NCBI GenBank assembly: GCA_963545565.1
Contig: CAUUJV010000004.1
Location: 55,383-119,382 of the forward strand
Origin: CAUUJV01 sp963545565
Lineage (GTDB): Bacteria > Actinomycetota > Actinomycetes > Actinomycetales > Bifidobacteriaceae
Reading direction: 5' to 3'
DNA length: 64,000 nt
Under the pieces are notes generated by a model. It ran no database searches, was not told where the DNA came from, and saw nothing but the letters and a program-made list of their open reading frames with translations. The number at the start of each line of letters is the position of its first letter. Position 1 is the stretch's first letter. A program made the translations under genes and the position numbers. Shown here one piece after another: positions 18,069-27,462 of the stretch.

Positions 18069-19193
18069 ATGGCAAAAGTAACGTTTGAACACGTAACACG
18101 TGTATATCCAGGCAACGATAAGCCTTCAGTTGATGATTTGAACCTTGAGATTGCGGACGGTGAGTTCCTCGTTCTCGTTGGACCTTCCGGTTGCGGTAAA
18201 TCTACAACATTGCGTATGCTCGCAGGCCTTGAAGAGGTTAATAAGGGTCGCATTCTTATTGGTGACACAGATGTGACCAACATGCAGCCTAAGGACCGCG
18301 ATATTGCAATGGTCTTCCAGAACTATGCTCTGTATCCACACATGACTGTGGCAGATAACATGGGCTTCGCTCTGAAGATTGCTGGAACTCCTAAGGATGA
18401 GATTCGCCAGCGTGTAGAAAAGGCTGCAGAGATTCTCGATCTTACTGAGTATCTTGACCGTAAGCCAAAGGCACTCTCCGGTGGTCAGCGTCAGCGCGTG
18501 GCAATGGGTCGTGCAATTGTTCGCCAGCCAAAGGTCTTCCTTATGGATGAGCCTCTTTCCAACTTGGATGCAAAGCTTCGTGTACAGACTCGTACTCAGA
18601 TTGCAGCATTGCAGCGTCAGCTCGGTGTAACAACTCTGTACGTTACCCACGATCAGACTGAAGCTTTGACAATGGGCGATCGCATCGCTGTTATCAAGCT
18701 TGGTATTTTGCAGCAGGTAGGCACTCCAACGGATCTTTATGATCACCCAGAGAACGTCTTCGTTGCAGGCTTCATCGGTTCCCCATCCATGAACATCAAT
18801 ACTCATCCTGTAGTAAATGGACAGGCAAAGATCGGTGACGAGCTTGTTTCATTGCCTGCAGAAGCAGTTAACAAGCTTACTGCTGATGACAAGGGCGAAA
18901 TCGTTCTTGGCTTCCGCCCAGAGGATGCAAGCCTTGCAGTAGAGGGTCAGGATGGCTTCAAGCTTGAGGTGCTCAACGTTGAAGATTTGGGCTCTGATGG
19001 CTACATCTACGGCAACATTGTTACTGATGCAGCTGGTGCAGCTGCTGCTTCCGTGATGAGCGATCAGAACAACATGACGACTGTGCGCGTTAGCCCACGC
19101 CAGCTGCCAAAGGTTGGTGAGACTGTTCGCATTCACATCGATCCAGCTAGGATGCATCTCTTCGCACCTTCAACTGAGCTTCGTCTCAACTAA
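18069..19193 (+). CDS. ugpC: Sugar ABC transporter ATP-binding subunit (UgpC/MsmK/MsiK type)
   Basis: 374 aa. The ATPase domain has Walker [11 protein letters not shown]-loop QNYALYPHM, signature [12 protein letters not shown], Walker [13 protein letters not shown] and switch His in THDQ. The C-terminal third is the MalK-type TOBE/regulatory domain. No permease or binding-protein genes are nearby, the pattern for a shared ATPase that powers many carbohydrate importers in Actinobacteria (MsiK). Codon use is visibly biased to a few preferred codons, suggesting high expression. A leader of up to about 180 nt with a hairpin at the ribosome binding site suggests post-transcriptional control. A terminator follows the stop. 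Confidence 0.95.
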   Translation: MAKVTFEHVTRVYPGNDKPSVDDLNLEIADGEFLVLVGPSGCGKSTTLRMLAGLEEVNKGRILIGDTDVTNMQPKDRDIAMVFQNYALYPHMTVADNMGFALKIAGTPKDEIRQRVEKAAEILDLTEYLDRKPKALSGGQRQRVAMGRAIVRQPKVFLMDEPLSNLDAKLRVQTRTQIAALQRQLGVTTLYVTHDQTEALTMGDRIAVIKLGILQQVGTPTDLYDHPENVFVAGFIGSPSMNINTHPVVNGQAKIGDELVSLPAEAVNKLTADDKGEIVLGFRPEDASLAVEGQDGFKLEVLNVEDLGSDGYIYGNIVTDAAGAAAASVMSDQNNMTTVRVSPRQLPKVGETVRIHIDPARMHLFAPSTELRLN

Positions 19194-19207
19194 TTAGCTA
19201 ATTATTC

Positions 19208-19245
19208 AAATAGGTCATGCGGGTAAAACCGTGTGACCTATTTTT
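19208..19245 (+). terminator. Intrinsic terminator of ugpC
   Basis: AAATAGGTCA (19208-19217) pairs with TGACCTATTT, and the inner CGGG-TAAAA-CCG extends the hairpin; a run of five T follows. It starts 15 nt after the ugpC stop. Confidence 0.88.
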
Positions 19246-19247
19246 GA

Positions 19248-19281
19248 TGGACTTTAACTCGATTTGGACTTTAACTCGATT
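19248..19281. repeat. Perfect 17-bp tandem duplication
   Basis: TGGACTTTAACTCGATT occurs twice without a gap (19248-19264 and 19265-19281), between the ugpC terminator and the DUF4032 gene, covering the region where that gene's promoter should be. Confidence 0.95.
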
Positions 19282-19296
19282 AGGTACGATGTAACT

Positions 19297-20703
19297 ATGG
19301 ATAATTCTTTTGATCCTCGTTTGATAAATGCAACTTCAGTTAAAGCTGATAAGAGTGATGGCGGTGCACAGCAATCGTCTGAAGACTCGAAATCATTAAC
19401 TATTACGGCAGCTACAGCGAATCCGCGTATGTTTACCCTGCCGTGGTATTTGCCTCTTTCCATGTGGTCTCAAGATTTATTAGTGAATTTGCCACGAGGA
19501 ATATCCCGCCATGTTGTGCGATTCGTGCGCGTTGGTAATCAGATTACGGCTATGAAGGAAATCTCAAAGAATGTAGCCGAAGGGGAATATCAGCTTCTGC
19601 GCGATTTGGAAAAGTTGGATCTTCCAGCAGTAAAGCCGGTGGCTGTGGTTTCAGGACGACATGATCCTAACGGGGAGCCGCTGGAAGCAATTCTTGTGAC
19701 CGAGCAACTCAAATTCTCCTTGCCATATCGAGCACTGTTTGCACGTAATTTGCGTAATAACACCGCTGAACAGCTCATTGACGCACTTGCGGTACTACTT
19801 GTACGCCTTCATTTGCAAGGCTTCTACTGGGGAGACGTGTCTCTTTCTAATGTGCTCTTTTTGCGAGATGCAGACTCTTTCACTGCAGTGCTTGTAGACG
19901 CAGAAACTGGTGCGTTGTATCCAAATTTGACCGATGGTCAGCGCGAGTACGACATTGACTTAGCGCGAACCAACATCATTGGCGAGCTTATGGACTTGCA
20001 TTCCGGAGATTTGCTGCCAAGTGAAGTAGATGAGATAGAAACAGGGAATCTTCTTGTTGACCGCTATCACCAGTTGTGGGAGGCTCTGACTGGCGTGGAT
20101 AGTTTCCCGCCAGATGAAATGTGGAAGATCGAGCAGCGCGTCAATAAGCTCAATGATCTTGGTTTCTATGTGGATGAGCTTGAAATGACCACAACTGACG
20201 ATGAAGCTCGTGTGAATGTGCGCCCACGCGTAGTAGATGCTGGCTATGCTTCTCGAAAACTGCTACGTCTAACCGGTCTTGACGTTCAAGAAAATCAGGC
20301 TCGCCGATTGCTCAATGATTTAGATGCTTATCGTGCATCTACATGGCGTCAAGGTGAAGAGCTTGAAGTGGTTGCTACGGATTGGATGCGCGAAGTGTTT
20401 GAGCCGACCGTGCGCATGATTCCTGCTGAATATCGCAGTGAAATTGAGCCGGCACAGTTCTTCCATGAGGTGCTTACTCATCGTTGGTATATGGCTGAGC
20501 AGGCTGGTCACGATGTTTCTATGAGTGTGGCAGTCAGAAGCTACATTGATGAGTCTTTGTCTGACTACAAGATTGATACTCAGGTGATGCACGCTATCTT
20601 ATCTGAAGCAGATTCGGGTGTGATGGATAGCGCTGACAATTATGACGATAACGACTACAACGCCGAGGATGACCCCGACGCTGCAGTGTGGGCAACGGAC
20701 TGA
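19297..20703 (+). CDS. DUF4032 protein with kinase-like (InaA/Kdo-kinase-like) N-terminal part
   Basis: 468 aa from ATG at 19297 (MDNSFDPRL); an upstream in-frame ATG at 19264 lies inside the tandem repeat and is less likely. The N-terminal half resembles the lipopolysaccharide-kinase/RIO-like fold: a VRFVRVGNQITAMKEIS strand pair with a candidate ATP lysine, and the catalytic-loop-like segment WGDVSLSNVLFL with VDAETG after it (HxDxxxxN and D-type positions). The C-terminal half is the DUF4032 region, helical and acidic at the end. It is common across Actinobacteria but its substrate is not known. It is followed by a hairpin and convergent rlmB. Confidence 0.82.
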   Translation: MDNSFDPRLINATSVKADKSDGGAQQSSEDSKSLTITAATANPRMFTLPWYLPLSMWSQDLLVNLPRGISRHVVRFVRVGNQITAMKEISKNVAEGEYQLLRDLEKLDLPAVKPVAVVSGRHDPNGEPLEAILVTEQLKFSLPYRALFARNLRNNTAEQLIDALAVLLVRLHLQGFYWGDVSLSNVLFLRDADSFTAVLVDAETGALYPNLTDGQREYDIDLARTNIIGELMDLHSGDLLPSEVDEIETGNLLVDRYHQLWEALTGVDSFPPDEMWKIEQRVNKLNDLGFYVDELEMTTTDDEARVNVRPRVVDAGYASRKLLRLTGLDVQENQARRLLNDLDAYRASTWRQGEELEVVATDWMREVFEPTVRMIPAEYRSEIEPAQFFHEVLTHRWYMAEQAGHDVSMSVAVRSYIDESLSDYKIDTQVMHAILSEADSGVMDSADNYDDNDYNAEDDPDAAVWATD

Positions 20704-20751
20704 TGCGGGGTGAAAACCACTAATAGCCGCTAATAAGATAACAATGTAATT

Positions 20752-20784
20752 GTGGCCGCTAACTCATTACTGGTTCGCGGCCAC
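20752..20784. terminator. Hairpin between convergent DUF4032 and rlmB genes
   Basis: GTGGCCGC (20752-20759) and GCGGCCAC (20777-20784) form a perfect 8-bp stem with a 17-nt loop. There is no long T run, but the site between two convergent genes fits a bidirectional terminator. Confidence 0.55.
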
Positions 20785-20831
20785 TTAATATATTTCGTAG
20801 TTTTATACTACTGTTTTTATTATTTACTACA

Positions 20832-21815
20832 TTACTGCTTTACTGTGCGGCGAGCATTGTGCACACTATACAAAGCGATTCCAGCTGCTACAGATGCATT
20901 GAGAGATTCGACCATACCAGTCATAGGAATAGACACAATCGAATCACACGCTTCGCGCACAAGACGGCTGATTCCCTTACCTTCTGAGCCAAGGGCTACC
21001 ACGAGTGGGTCTGTTTCGAATCCAGATTCGCCAATGGTTGCATCTCCACCGCCATCGAGACCAATAGCGTAGAAACCGCGTTCATGCAGGCTTTCGATTG
21101 CCTTGGTGAGGTTTACCACGCGAGCAACAGGCATGTGTGCAGCAGCCCCAGCGGAAACCTTCCATGCTGCAGCAGTGACGGAAGCACTTCTGCGCTCAGG
21201 CAAAATCACACCATTAGCCCCAAATGCTGCTGCTGAACGAATCACAGCACCCAAATTCTGCGGATCTGTAACACCGTCAAGAGCAATGAAGAGTGGACGA
21301 GCCATCACGCGCGCTTGCAAAGAGGCTCTCTCCATAGCGCTTGCCTTGGCTTCTGCGCGCTCAACAAGCTTTGCTAACGACGCATACTGGTAAGGCTGTA
21401 CTTTCAGTACAACGCCTTGGTGATTACTTGAACGCGCAATGCGATCCATTTCGAGACGGTCTGCTTCCAGAAGATTAAGACCCGCAGCACCGGCGAGGCG
21501 CACAATTTCGCGAGTACGGTCGTCGTGCTCAATCCGGGAAGCAACATAGAGTGCGCTTGAAGGAACTCCTACACGCAATGCTTCTACAACGGCATTACGC
21601 CCAATAACGAGATCGTCAGTTTCTGAAGTGAATTTTGCTGCACGACGTTTTGCTGCCAGTCGTGGATCAGCTGCTTTACGCTTATCAGCAGCTCTCTTAG
21701 CCTTAAATGCCTTGTGATAGACGCGGTCTTCCGCCTTGGGCGTTGGCCCGTGACCACGCAACTTATTGCGGTGTTTGCCGCCAGACCCCTTCGTGGGCCC
21801 TTTCTTGATAACCAT
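20832..21815 (-). CDS. rlmB: 23S rRNA 2'-O-methyltransferase RlmB (TrmH/SpoU family)
   Basis: 327 aa from ATG at 21815. The N-terminal 75 residues are basic and Lys/Gly-rich (KKGPTKGSGGK), as in actinobacterial homologues; then a substrate-binding domain (IGRNAVVEAL) and the SPOUT knot methyltransferase domain with FIALDGVTDPQNLGAVIRSA, ALGSEGKGI and SIPMTGMVESLNASVAAGI, the three conserved motifs. It methylates a guanosine ribose in domain V of 23S rRNA (G2251 in E. coli). The start lies 53 nt inside the 3' end of the CPBP protease gene, and no Shine-Dalgarno is seen, so translation may be coupled. Confidence 0.93.
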   Translation of the reverse strand: MVIKKGPTKGSGGKHRNKLRGHGPTPKAEDRVYHKAFKAKRAADKRKAADPRLAAKRRAAKFTSETDDLVIGRNAVVEALRVGVPSSALYVASRIEHDDRTREIVRLAGAAGLNLLEADRLEMDRIARSSNHQGVVLKVQPYQYASLAKLVERAEAKASAMERASLQARVMARPLFIALDGVTDPQNLGAVIRSAAAFGANGVILPERRSASVTAAAWKVSAGAAAHMPVARVVNLTKAIESLHERGFYAIGLDGGGDATIGESGFETDPLVVALGSEGKGISRLVREACDSIVSIPMTGMVESLNASVAAGIALYSVHNARRTVKQ

Positions 21816-22866
21816 AGTTATAAATACTACGTGAAGGGGGCACTTTAGCATACATATTTCGCATAGGAGCTAGCGTTGAAGCAGATATAGGAACAGGCGT
21901 GGGGAGTGGTATAGAAATTGGTGCAGGAACAGCATCAAACCAATGCAGCTTGTTGCCAACTATGACAATAATAACAAAATAGGAAATATGCATGGCATAT
22001 TCCATACACACAGTTTCCATACTTGTGACAGATGAACCGCTGCCAGCGGCAAGAGGATCAAAAGCCGTCATTAATCCGAGCAAAGTGTTGTTTGCAATGT
22101 GGTAGGCGATTCCAGCTTCGAGTCCGCCCGTAAAAATTACGAGATATCCGCAGACCATTCCAAATCCAAATATTGTGGTTAGTCCCCAGAAATCATAACT
22201 ATGCATGGAAGTAAAAATTAAGGCAGGTAGAATCGGCACGAGGAGAGTGAGTTTAGGGGAGAGCCAGCGTCCCATTGTCTGCATTAAGAAGCCGCGAAAA
22301 ACATATTCTTCCGCAGCACATTGCACAGGAATAATCGTAAGAACACAAATAAGAGCGGCAAAATTAGGTGTTGTAAATCTCGCTCCACCATTTAGTGCTG
22401 CATCAAGGCTAAAGAACGCGAATATAAGGCCGAATGACACTATGCAGCATTTGCCAAGCACATTCCAACGCAGACCACCATAGAGCGATGAAAGAGTGCT
22501 AACAGGTTCTTTTTCAACAACTCTTCGTGCAATGAGAATCGCTGGGAGCATTATCGCTACACCGCCGTACTGCACTACAATGCTAATCCACATCAATGAG
22601 GAAGCATCGATGCCGCTAGACGATTCCGATGCATCCAATGCATTCGGAAGGCTTGAAGAGACGAGCTGCATAATATTTGCTGCCTGCCCGCTGGCGATGA
22701 GGAGAATACCTAAAGCAACAATGAGAAGAACGGTAAAGCCAAGGTAGAGAATTATAAAGAGGAGCAAAGTAAGTATCGGCTTGTACCACTTATGATTCGG
22801 CACACGGCGCAGGTAAGAGGTGTACGTAGAATCTCGCCACCATGTAGGTCGACGTGCTTGCATCAT
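21763..22866 (-). CDS. CPBP-family intramembrane protease
   Basis: 367 aa starting MMQARRP after AGGGGAGCA. Seven or eight hydrophobic segments fill residues about 30-310. The CPBP (Abi/Rce1-like) motifs are present: EEYVFRGFL, an FTSMHSY-like His segment, and HIANNTLLG; the two glutamates and histidines are the presumed metal ligands. Family members cleave membrane-associated substrates or are linked to bacteriocin self-immunity, but no bacteriocin gene is visible here. The C-terminal 50 residues are Pro/Arg-rich and cytoplasmic. The last 53 nt overlap rlmB on the same strand. Confidence 0.88.
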   Translation of the reverse strand: MMQARRPTWWRDSTYTSYLRRVPNHKWYKPILTLLLFIILYLGFTVLLIVALGILLIASGQAANIMQLVSSSLPNALDASESSSGIDASSLMWISIVVQYGGVAIMLPAILIARRVVEKEPVSTLSSLYGGLRWNVLGKCCIVSFGLIFAFFSLDAALNGGARFTTPNFAALICVLTIIPVQCAAEEYVFRGFLMQTMGRWLSPKLTLLVPILPALIFTSMHSYDFWGLTTIFGFGMVCGYLVIFTGGLEAGIAYHIANNTLLGLMTAFDPLAAGSGSSVTSMETVCMEYAMHISYFVIIVIVGNKLHWFDAVPAPISIPLPTPVPISASTLAPMRNMYAKVPPSRSIYNYGYQERAHEGVWRQTPQ

Positions 22867-23063
22867 TGCTCCCCTGCTATGCTCAATAGTCCTTTGATTT
22901 ATTTAATAAATTCGTTCATTATAAATCGTGCGCACCTCAATTGTAAACAGGTACGGATTTTGCGTTAAAAGCGAGTTGGGAATGCTACAGATTTGTATGT
23001 GCGTTAATATGAAGAGGTAAAGCTTTTATAGCATCACAACCGCGCAACACGTGCAGTAGCCGA

Positions 23064-23103
23064 GATTTAGCGATTTAACGATTTGGTGATTCGGTGGTTC
23101 GCA
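23064..23103. repeat. 8-bp tandem repeat, five units
   Basis: Units gatttagc, gatttaac, gatttggt, gattcggt and ggttcgca run without gaps in the 288-nt spacer upstream of the P-type ATPase. No other gene or clear promoter was recognised in that spacer, which also separates two divergent genes. Confidence 0.75.
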
Positions 23104-23154
23104 ATCGAGGAGAACGTGGGTGTTGACTACTCCGCGGCATTACCAGGAGTGATA

Positions 23155-26151
23155 ATGACCGGCGTAACCGATCGTATTTCTTTTGACTCTCCAAATAAGG
23201 AATCTTCAAATAAGGACTCTTTACAAAAGAACCCTGTACGCGATTCAGAAAAGTCTGATCCTTCGGTGCTTGAGGTTGATGAAATTCAACAAGCTCTGAA
23301 TACCAATATTTCCACGGGACTTACTTCTCAAGAAGCTCAGCGCAGACTAGAGCAGTTCGGGCCAAACCAGCTGGCGAGCGCTCCGCCCGTGCCGAAGTGG
23401 AAAAAGTTCCTAGCGCAGTTCCAAGATCCGCTTGTTTACCTGCTTCTTGCGGCCACTGTTATTTCGCTGATTGCGTGGTTTATTGAGCGGGCATATAACC
23501 CTACTGAGGCTGAAGCTCTGCCATTTGACTGCATTGTGATTGTGCTGATTCTCATTGTGAATGCTGTGCTTGGATACATTCAAGAGAACCGTGCTGAAGA
23601 ATCTGTTCAGGCGCTCGCTCGCATGACTGCACCTCAAACAACTGTGCTTCGTGATGGTCAAGTTGCATCGATTGACACCACCGAACTTGTTCCTGGTGAT
23701 GTTCTTGTGATTGGTGAGGGAGACACTGTGGCGGCGGATGGTCGCCTGTTTTCTGCAGCAAGTTTACGCGTTGCCGAAGCATCGTTGACGGGCGAATCAC
23801 TTCCGGTTGCTAAGAAAGTCAACACATTAGAAAAGCTTAAATCACTCGGTGACCGCACAAATATGGTATTCAATGGCACCTCTGTTACACAGGGAACTGG
23901 GCGAGCAATCGTCACGTCTACTGGTATGAAAACTCAGGTGGGCAAAATTGCGGACATGCTTTCGCAGACCAAAGAAGACCAGACTCCACTTGAAAAAGAG
24001 ATGGATAACGTTACCAAGGTTTTGGGAACAGCTGTTGTCATCATTGCAGTTGTAGTGATTCTTGCGCTCGTCATCGTTGAAGGATTCTCTGATTTTCGAG
24101 ATGTAATTGACTCTCTGCTTCTTGCTGTTTCGTTGGCTGTGGCTGCTGTGCCTGAGGGGCTTGCCACAATTTTGACTGTGGTTTTGGCTCTTGGTGTGCA
24201 ACGCATGGCGAAACATAATGCTATTGTGAAAGAACTAAGTTCTGTGGAAACATTGGGCTCTGCATCTGTTATTTGCTCAGATAAGACTGGAACTCTTACG
24301 CGCAATGAGATGACTGTGGAAACTGTGATTACCGCAGGTGGCGAGTACACAATGACTGGCACTGGCTACACTCCCGTGGGTAAGCTCCTTACAAAAGGCA
24401 ATGGCTCGGAGCTTGAGCGAGCAAACTGGCATGAAGCCGTGGTGACCTTGGGTGCTGGATTTTTGGCAAATAATGCACAACTACGCAAATCAGAAGAGTC
24501 TGACGAGTGGGAAATCGTTGGAGACCCTACAGAAGCTGCTCTTCTCGTTGCATCTCGCAAGATTAAGGCAGACGAAAAATATTCGTCTTTCGAACGAGTT
24601 GCTGAGATTCCCTTTACCTCTGAACGTAAAATGCAGTCTGTTATTGCTAGAAATTCTGCTGACGATGACCGCCTGAGTGCTTTTGCTAAAGGTGCTCCAG
24701 ACGTGCTGCTTGAGCGTTGCTCTAAGATTTTAGTGGGTGATGCTGTACGCCCGCTAACCGATGGAACACGTCAAGAGATTCTTGCCAATGTGGAGCGACT
24801 TTCCTCTGATGCATACCGAACTTTAGGCCAGGCTTATCGTCCACTTGAAGTTCATTCCCTTGCAGAAGTCTCAGGAATAAGCACAGACTCCGAAGGGCAA
24901 GTAGATGATATTTCTGAGCAAAGCGATGTGATTGAGTGCGATTACATCTGGACTGGAATGGTTGGAATTATTGACCCACCACGCACAGAGGTGGCTGACT
25001 CGATTGCGCAGGCACATCGTGCTGGAATTCGTACAGTTATGATTACTGGCGATCATCCGCTGACCGCAGCACGCATTGCATCTGATTTAGGCATTATCGA
25101 TAAGCAAAATTCTTATGCGCTGACTGGTGATGAACTTGATGCTATGAGTGATGCTGAGTTTGATAAGGCAACTTCTGAGGTATCTGTTTACGCTCGCGTA
25201 GCGCCAGAGCATAAGTTGCGCATTGTAGAATCCTTGCAAAAACAGGGCAATGTAGCTGCTATGACTGGCGATGGCGTGAATGATGCTCCAGCCGTTAAAA
25301 CAGCAGACATCGGCGTAGCCATGGGTATTACGGGTACCGAAGTAACGAAGGAGTCTGCCGCAATGATTTTAGCGGACGATAACTTCTCTACTATTGTGTC
25401 TGCGGTGAGGGAAGGCCGCGTGATTTTCGATAATATTCGTAAGTTCCTGCGTTACCTTTTGAGTTCCAACGTTGGTGAAGTCTTTACTGTATTCTTCGGG
25501 GTGGTTTTGGCCGGATTCCTTGGAATTAGCAATCCTGAGAGCACGGGGGTAACGGTTCCGCTGCTAGCAACTCAACTATTGTGGATTAACTTACTCACCG
25601 ATGCAGCTCCTGCGCTGGCAATGGGTGTAGATGGCGAGACTGAAGACGTAATGAGCCGCCAGCCACGCCATACAACCGACCGCGTGATTGATACGGCTAT
25701 GTGGATAGATATTGCATTCATTGGCATTGTGATGGCCGCGGTGACGCTTATTGGTATGGATTTATATCTTCCAGGAGGCTTATTTACTGATAACTCTATG
25801 TTAGTGAGCGGAACTCATGAAGATCAGATGGTAATGGCTCGCACAATGGGCTTCACAATTTTGGTGTTCGCACAGCTCTTTAATGCTTTGGCATCCCGTT
25901 CTGCTGAGCGCTCTGCCTTCGGATCCATGTTCACAAATAAGTGGCTGTGGGGAGCGATTGTGCTGTCTATTGTTTTACAGCTTGGCGTTATCTACATTCC
26001 TGCTTTGAATACTGCCTTTGGAACCACTCCTTTGCATTGGCATCAATGGTTCGAAGCGCTTGGCCTTGCAGCAGGTGTGCTTGTTGCGTCTGAAATTTAC
26101 AAGTTCATTGTTCGTATGATTCATAGAACACGCAAGAGACAGGAGAAGTAA
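23155..26151 (+). CDS. Calcium-type P-type cation ATPase (PacL/PMR1-like)
   Basis: 998 aa from ATG at 23155, preceded by AGGAG; a GTG at 23116 with GAGGAG is an alternative start. It pumps a cation, probably Ca2+, out of the cell using ATP. Seen: N-terminal cation-ATPase domain, actuator TGES at about 212, phosphorylated aspartate in DKTGTLT at about 376, hinge TGDGVNDAPAVK at about 705, M4 motif VPEGLATILTVVLALG and M6 NLLTDAAPALAMG, which carry the Ca2+ ligands in P2A pumps. Ten membrane helices are expected. Length and motifs match bacterial P2A ATPases; Mn2+ cannot be excluded as substrate. Confidence 0.93.
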   Translation: MTGVTDRISFDSPNKESSNKDSLQKNPVRDSEKSDPSVLEVDEIQQALNTNISTGLTSQEAQRRLEQFGPNQLASAPPVPKWKKFLAQFQDPLVYLLLAATVISLIAWFIERAYNPTEAEALPFDCIVIVLILIVNAVLGYIQENRAEESVQALARMTAPQTTVLRDGQVASIDTTELVPGDVLVIGEGDTVAADGRLFSAASLRVAEASLTGESLPVAKKVNTLEKLKSLGDRTNMVFNGTSVTQGTGRAIVTSTGMKTQVGKIADMLSQTKEDQTPLEKEMDNVTKVLGTAVVIIAVVVILALVIVEGFSDFRDVIDSLLLAVSLAVAAVPEGLATILTVVLALGVQRMAKHNAIVKELSSVETLGSASVICSDKTGTLTRNEMTVETVITAGGEYTMTGTGYTPVGKLLTKGNGSELERANWHEAVVTLGAGFLANNAQLRKSEESDEWEIVGDPTEAALLVASRKIKADEKYSSFERVAEIPFTSERKMQSVIARNSADDDRLSAFAKGAPDVLLERCSKILVGDAVRPLTDGTRQEILANVERLSSDAYRTLGQAYRPLEVHSLAEVSGISTDSEGQVDDISEQSDVIECDYIWTGMVGIIDPPRTEVADSIAQAHRAGIRTVMITGDHPLTAARIASDLGIIDKQNSYALTGDELDAMSDAEFDKATSEVSVYARVAPEHKLRIVESLQKQGNVAAMTGDGVNDAPAVKTADIGVAMGITGTEVTKESAAMILADDNFSTIVSAVREGRVIFDNIRKFLRYLLSSNVGEVFTVFFGVVLAGFLGISNPESTGVTVPLLATQLLWINLLTDAAPALAMGVDGETEDVMSRQPRHTTDRVIDTAMWIDIAFIGIVMAAVTLIGMDLYLPGGLFTDNSMLVSGTHEDQMVMARTMGFTILVFAQLFNALASRSAERSAFGSMFTNKWLWGAIVLSIVLQLGVIYIPALNTAFGTTPLHWHQWFEALGLAAGVLVASEIYKFIVRMIHRTRKRQEK

Positions 26152-26160
26152 GAACACTCA

Positions 26161-26220
26161 AAACAGTAAGAAGTAGTGAAAAGCAGTGAAAAATAGCGGA
26201 GAATAGCGAGAAGTAGCATC
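26161..26220. repeat. 10-bp degenerate tandem repeat, six units
   Basis: Six units fitting a period of 10 (aaacagtaag, aagtagtgaa, aagcagtgaa, aaatagcgga, gaatagcgag, aagtagcatc) fill the spacer between the ATPase stop and the LacI regulator, shortly upstream of the latter's promoter region. Confidence 0.75.
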
Positions 26221-26304
26221 TCAAAGGTGCTTAAGGATTCTGAGTGAGCGTCGCAAGTCGTGCGCATCGTGGAATAATGGAAACAGTTATGAGTAGGAGC
26301 TTCC

Positions 26305-27435
26305 ATGGTTAGTATTCGCGATGTTGCGCGCCTTGCTGGCGTCTCTCATCAAACCGTTTCGAATGCGATTAATTCGCCAAATGTGGTGTCGAGAAAAACT
26401 CGGGAGCGTATTCAAGCCGCCGTTGATGAGTTAGGATATCGTCCCAACGCATCTGCCCGCCGTCTGCGATCAGGACATTCTGACGTGATCGCTATTGGTA
26501 TTTCTACTGCTGATGACCGTGCGCCTTCACCAGTTTTCGATAGTTTTCTTCATTTGCTTGCAGCTCAGGCGAATGAGGCTAATAAGCAGATTATGCTGTA
26601 TCCGCGTTTAGATGAGGAAACTGAGCTCGAACATATTGCTGAGCTTCGTGAGCAGTCTGACGTTGACGCCATCGTGCTGAACGAATTGGAGCGCGTAGAT
26701 CGCAGGCCAGCTTGGCTCTTGGAAGCTGGACAGCCGTTTGTGCTGTTTGGTAGGCCGTGGAATTTACTGCAAGATATGGCAAATCAGATTCCGTGGATTG
26801 ATGTGGATGGTTACGACGGAATTCGCAAAATCACTGAGCGCTTGATTGCCGAGGGCCACACAAAGATTGGTTACGTCGGGTGGAAATCTGGCACAGGCAC
26901 AGCGTTTGACCGTGAATCTGGATGGCGTGATGCAGTTGAGGCTGCGGGCCTTATGAACGCAGACAACCCTACTGAGCAAAATACGTGGAGAGTTAATACT
27001 ATTGAATCCATAGATGCAGGCACTAAAGCCGCGTATAAGCTTTATGCAGCACACCCAGATATTGATGCGATTGTGTGCGCTTCAGATAATCTGGCCGTTG
27101 GCGCGCTTTCGGGTATGAGTCACACAATGAAAAAACGTGTGATGGATGGTGATACAAACACAGGTTTACTCTCTCGCCATATTATCGTTACGGGTTTCGA
27201 TAATTCTTCCCTCGCACAGGCATTCTCGTTCCCATCTGTCCGCCAGCCATTGGAAACTGTGGCGTCTGAGCTTGTCCGCATGATTACTGCACTTGTTGAT
27301 GGAGAAGAAGTCACAGCAGACAGCAAATGGCACACTCTGCTAAAGCCAGAAGTAGTGTGGCGCGGGACTCCCTACTCGGAATATTTGAAATATCAAAATA
27401 CTCAAAATATTCAAAACGCTCAAAAAGATAGCTAG
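26305..27435 (+). CDS. LacI-family transcriptional regulator
   Basis: 376 aa after a TAGGAG ribosome binding site. The N-terminal HTH is textbook LacI: VSIRDVARLAGVSHQTVSNAIN, then the hinge helix segment ending NASARRLRSG. The remainder is a periplasmic-binding-protein-like sugar sensor with CASDNLAVGALS and ITGFDNSSLA-type motifs near 255 and 290. The cognate sugar genes are not adjacent: the neighbours are a cation ATPase and a convergent esterase, so the regulon lies elsewhere or includes itself. The last 12 or so residues (QNTQNIQNAQKDS) come from a 9-bp tandem repeat that has extended the gene. Confidence 0.93.
   Translation: MVSIRDVARLAGVSHQTVSNAINSPNVVSRKTRERIQAAVDELGYRPNASARRLRSGHSDVIAIGISTADDRAPSPVFDSFLHLLAAQANEANKQIMLYPRLDEETELEHIAELREQSDVDAIVLNELERVDRRPAWLLEAGQPFVLFGRPWNLLQDMANQIPWIDVDGYDGIRKITERLIAEGHTKIGYVGWKSGTGTAFDRESGWRDAVEAAGLMNADNPTEQNTWRVNTIESIDAGTKAAYKLYAAHPDIDAIVCASDNLAVGALSGMSHTMKKRVMDGDTNTGLLSRHIIVTGFDNSSLAQAFSFPSVRQPLETVASELVRMITALVDGEEVTADSKWHTLLKPEVVWRGTPYSEYLKYQNTQNIQNAQKDS
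27394..27429 (+). repeat. 9-bp tandem repeat inside the 3' end of the LacI gene
   Basis: caaaatact, caaaatatt, caaaacgct and caaaaagat encode QNT-QNI-QNA-QKD. The repeat keeps the frame and lengthens the C-terminal tail. Confidence 0.8.
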
Positions 27436-27440
27436 TAACT

Positions 27441-27462
27441 AGCCTCGCGCCATATCGCGGCT
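27441..27462. terminator. Short GC-rich hairpin between convergent genes
   Basis: AGCC-t-CGCG (27441-27449) pairs with CGCG-GCT (27456-27462), with a 6-nt loop. It has no T run and overlaps the stop of the esterase gene, so its role as terminator is uncertain. Confidence 0.4.
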
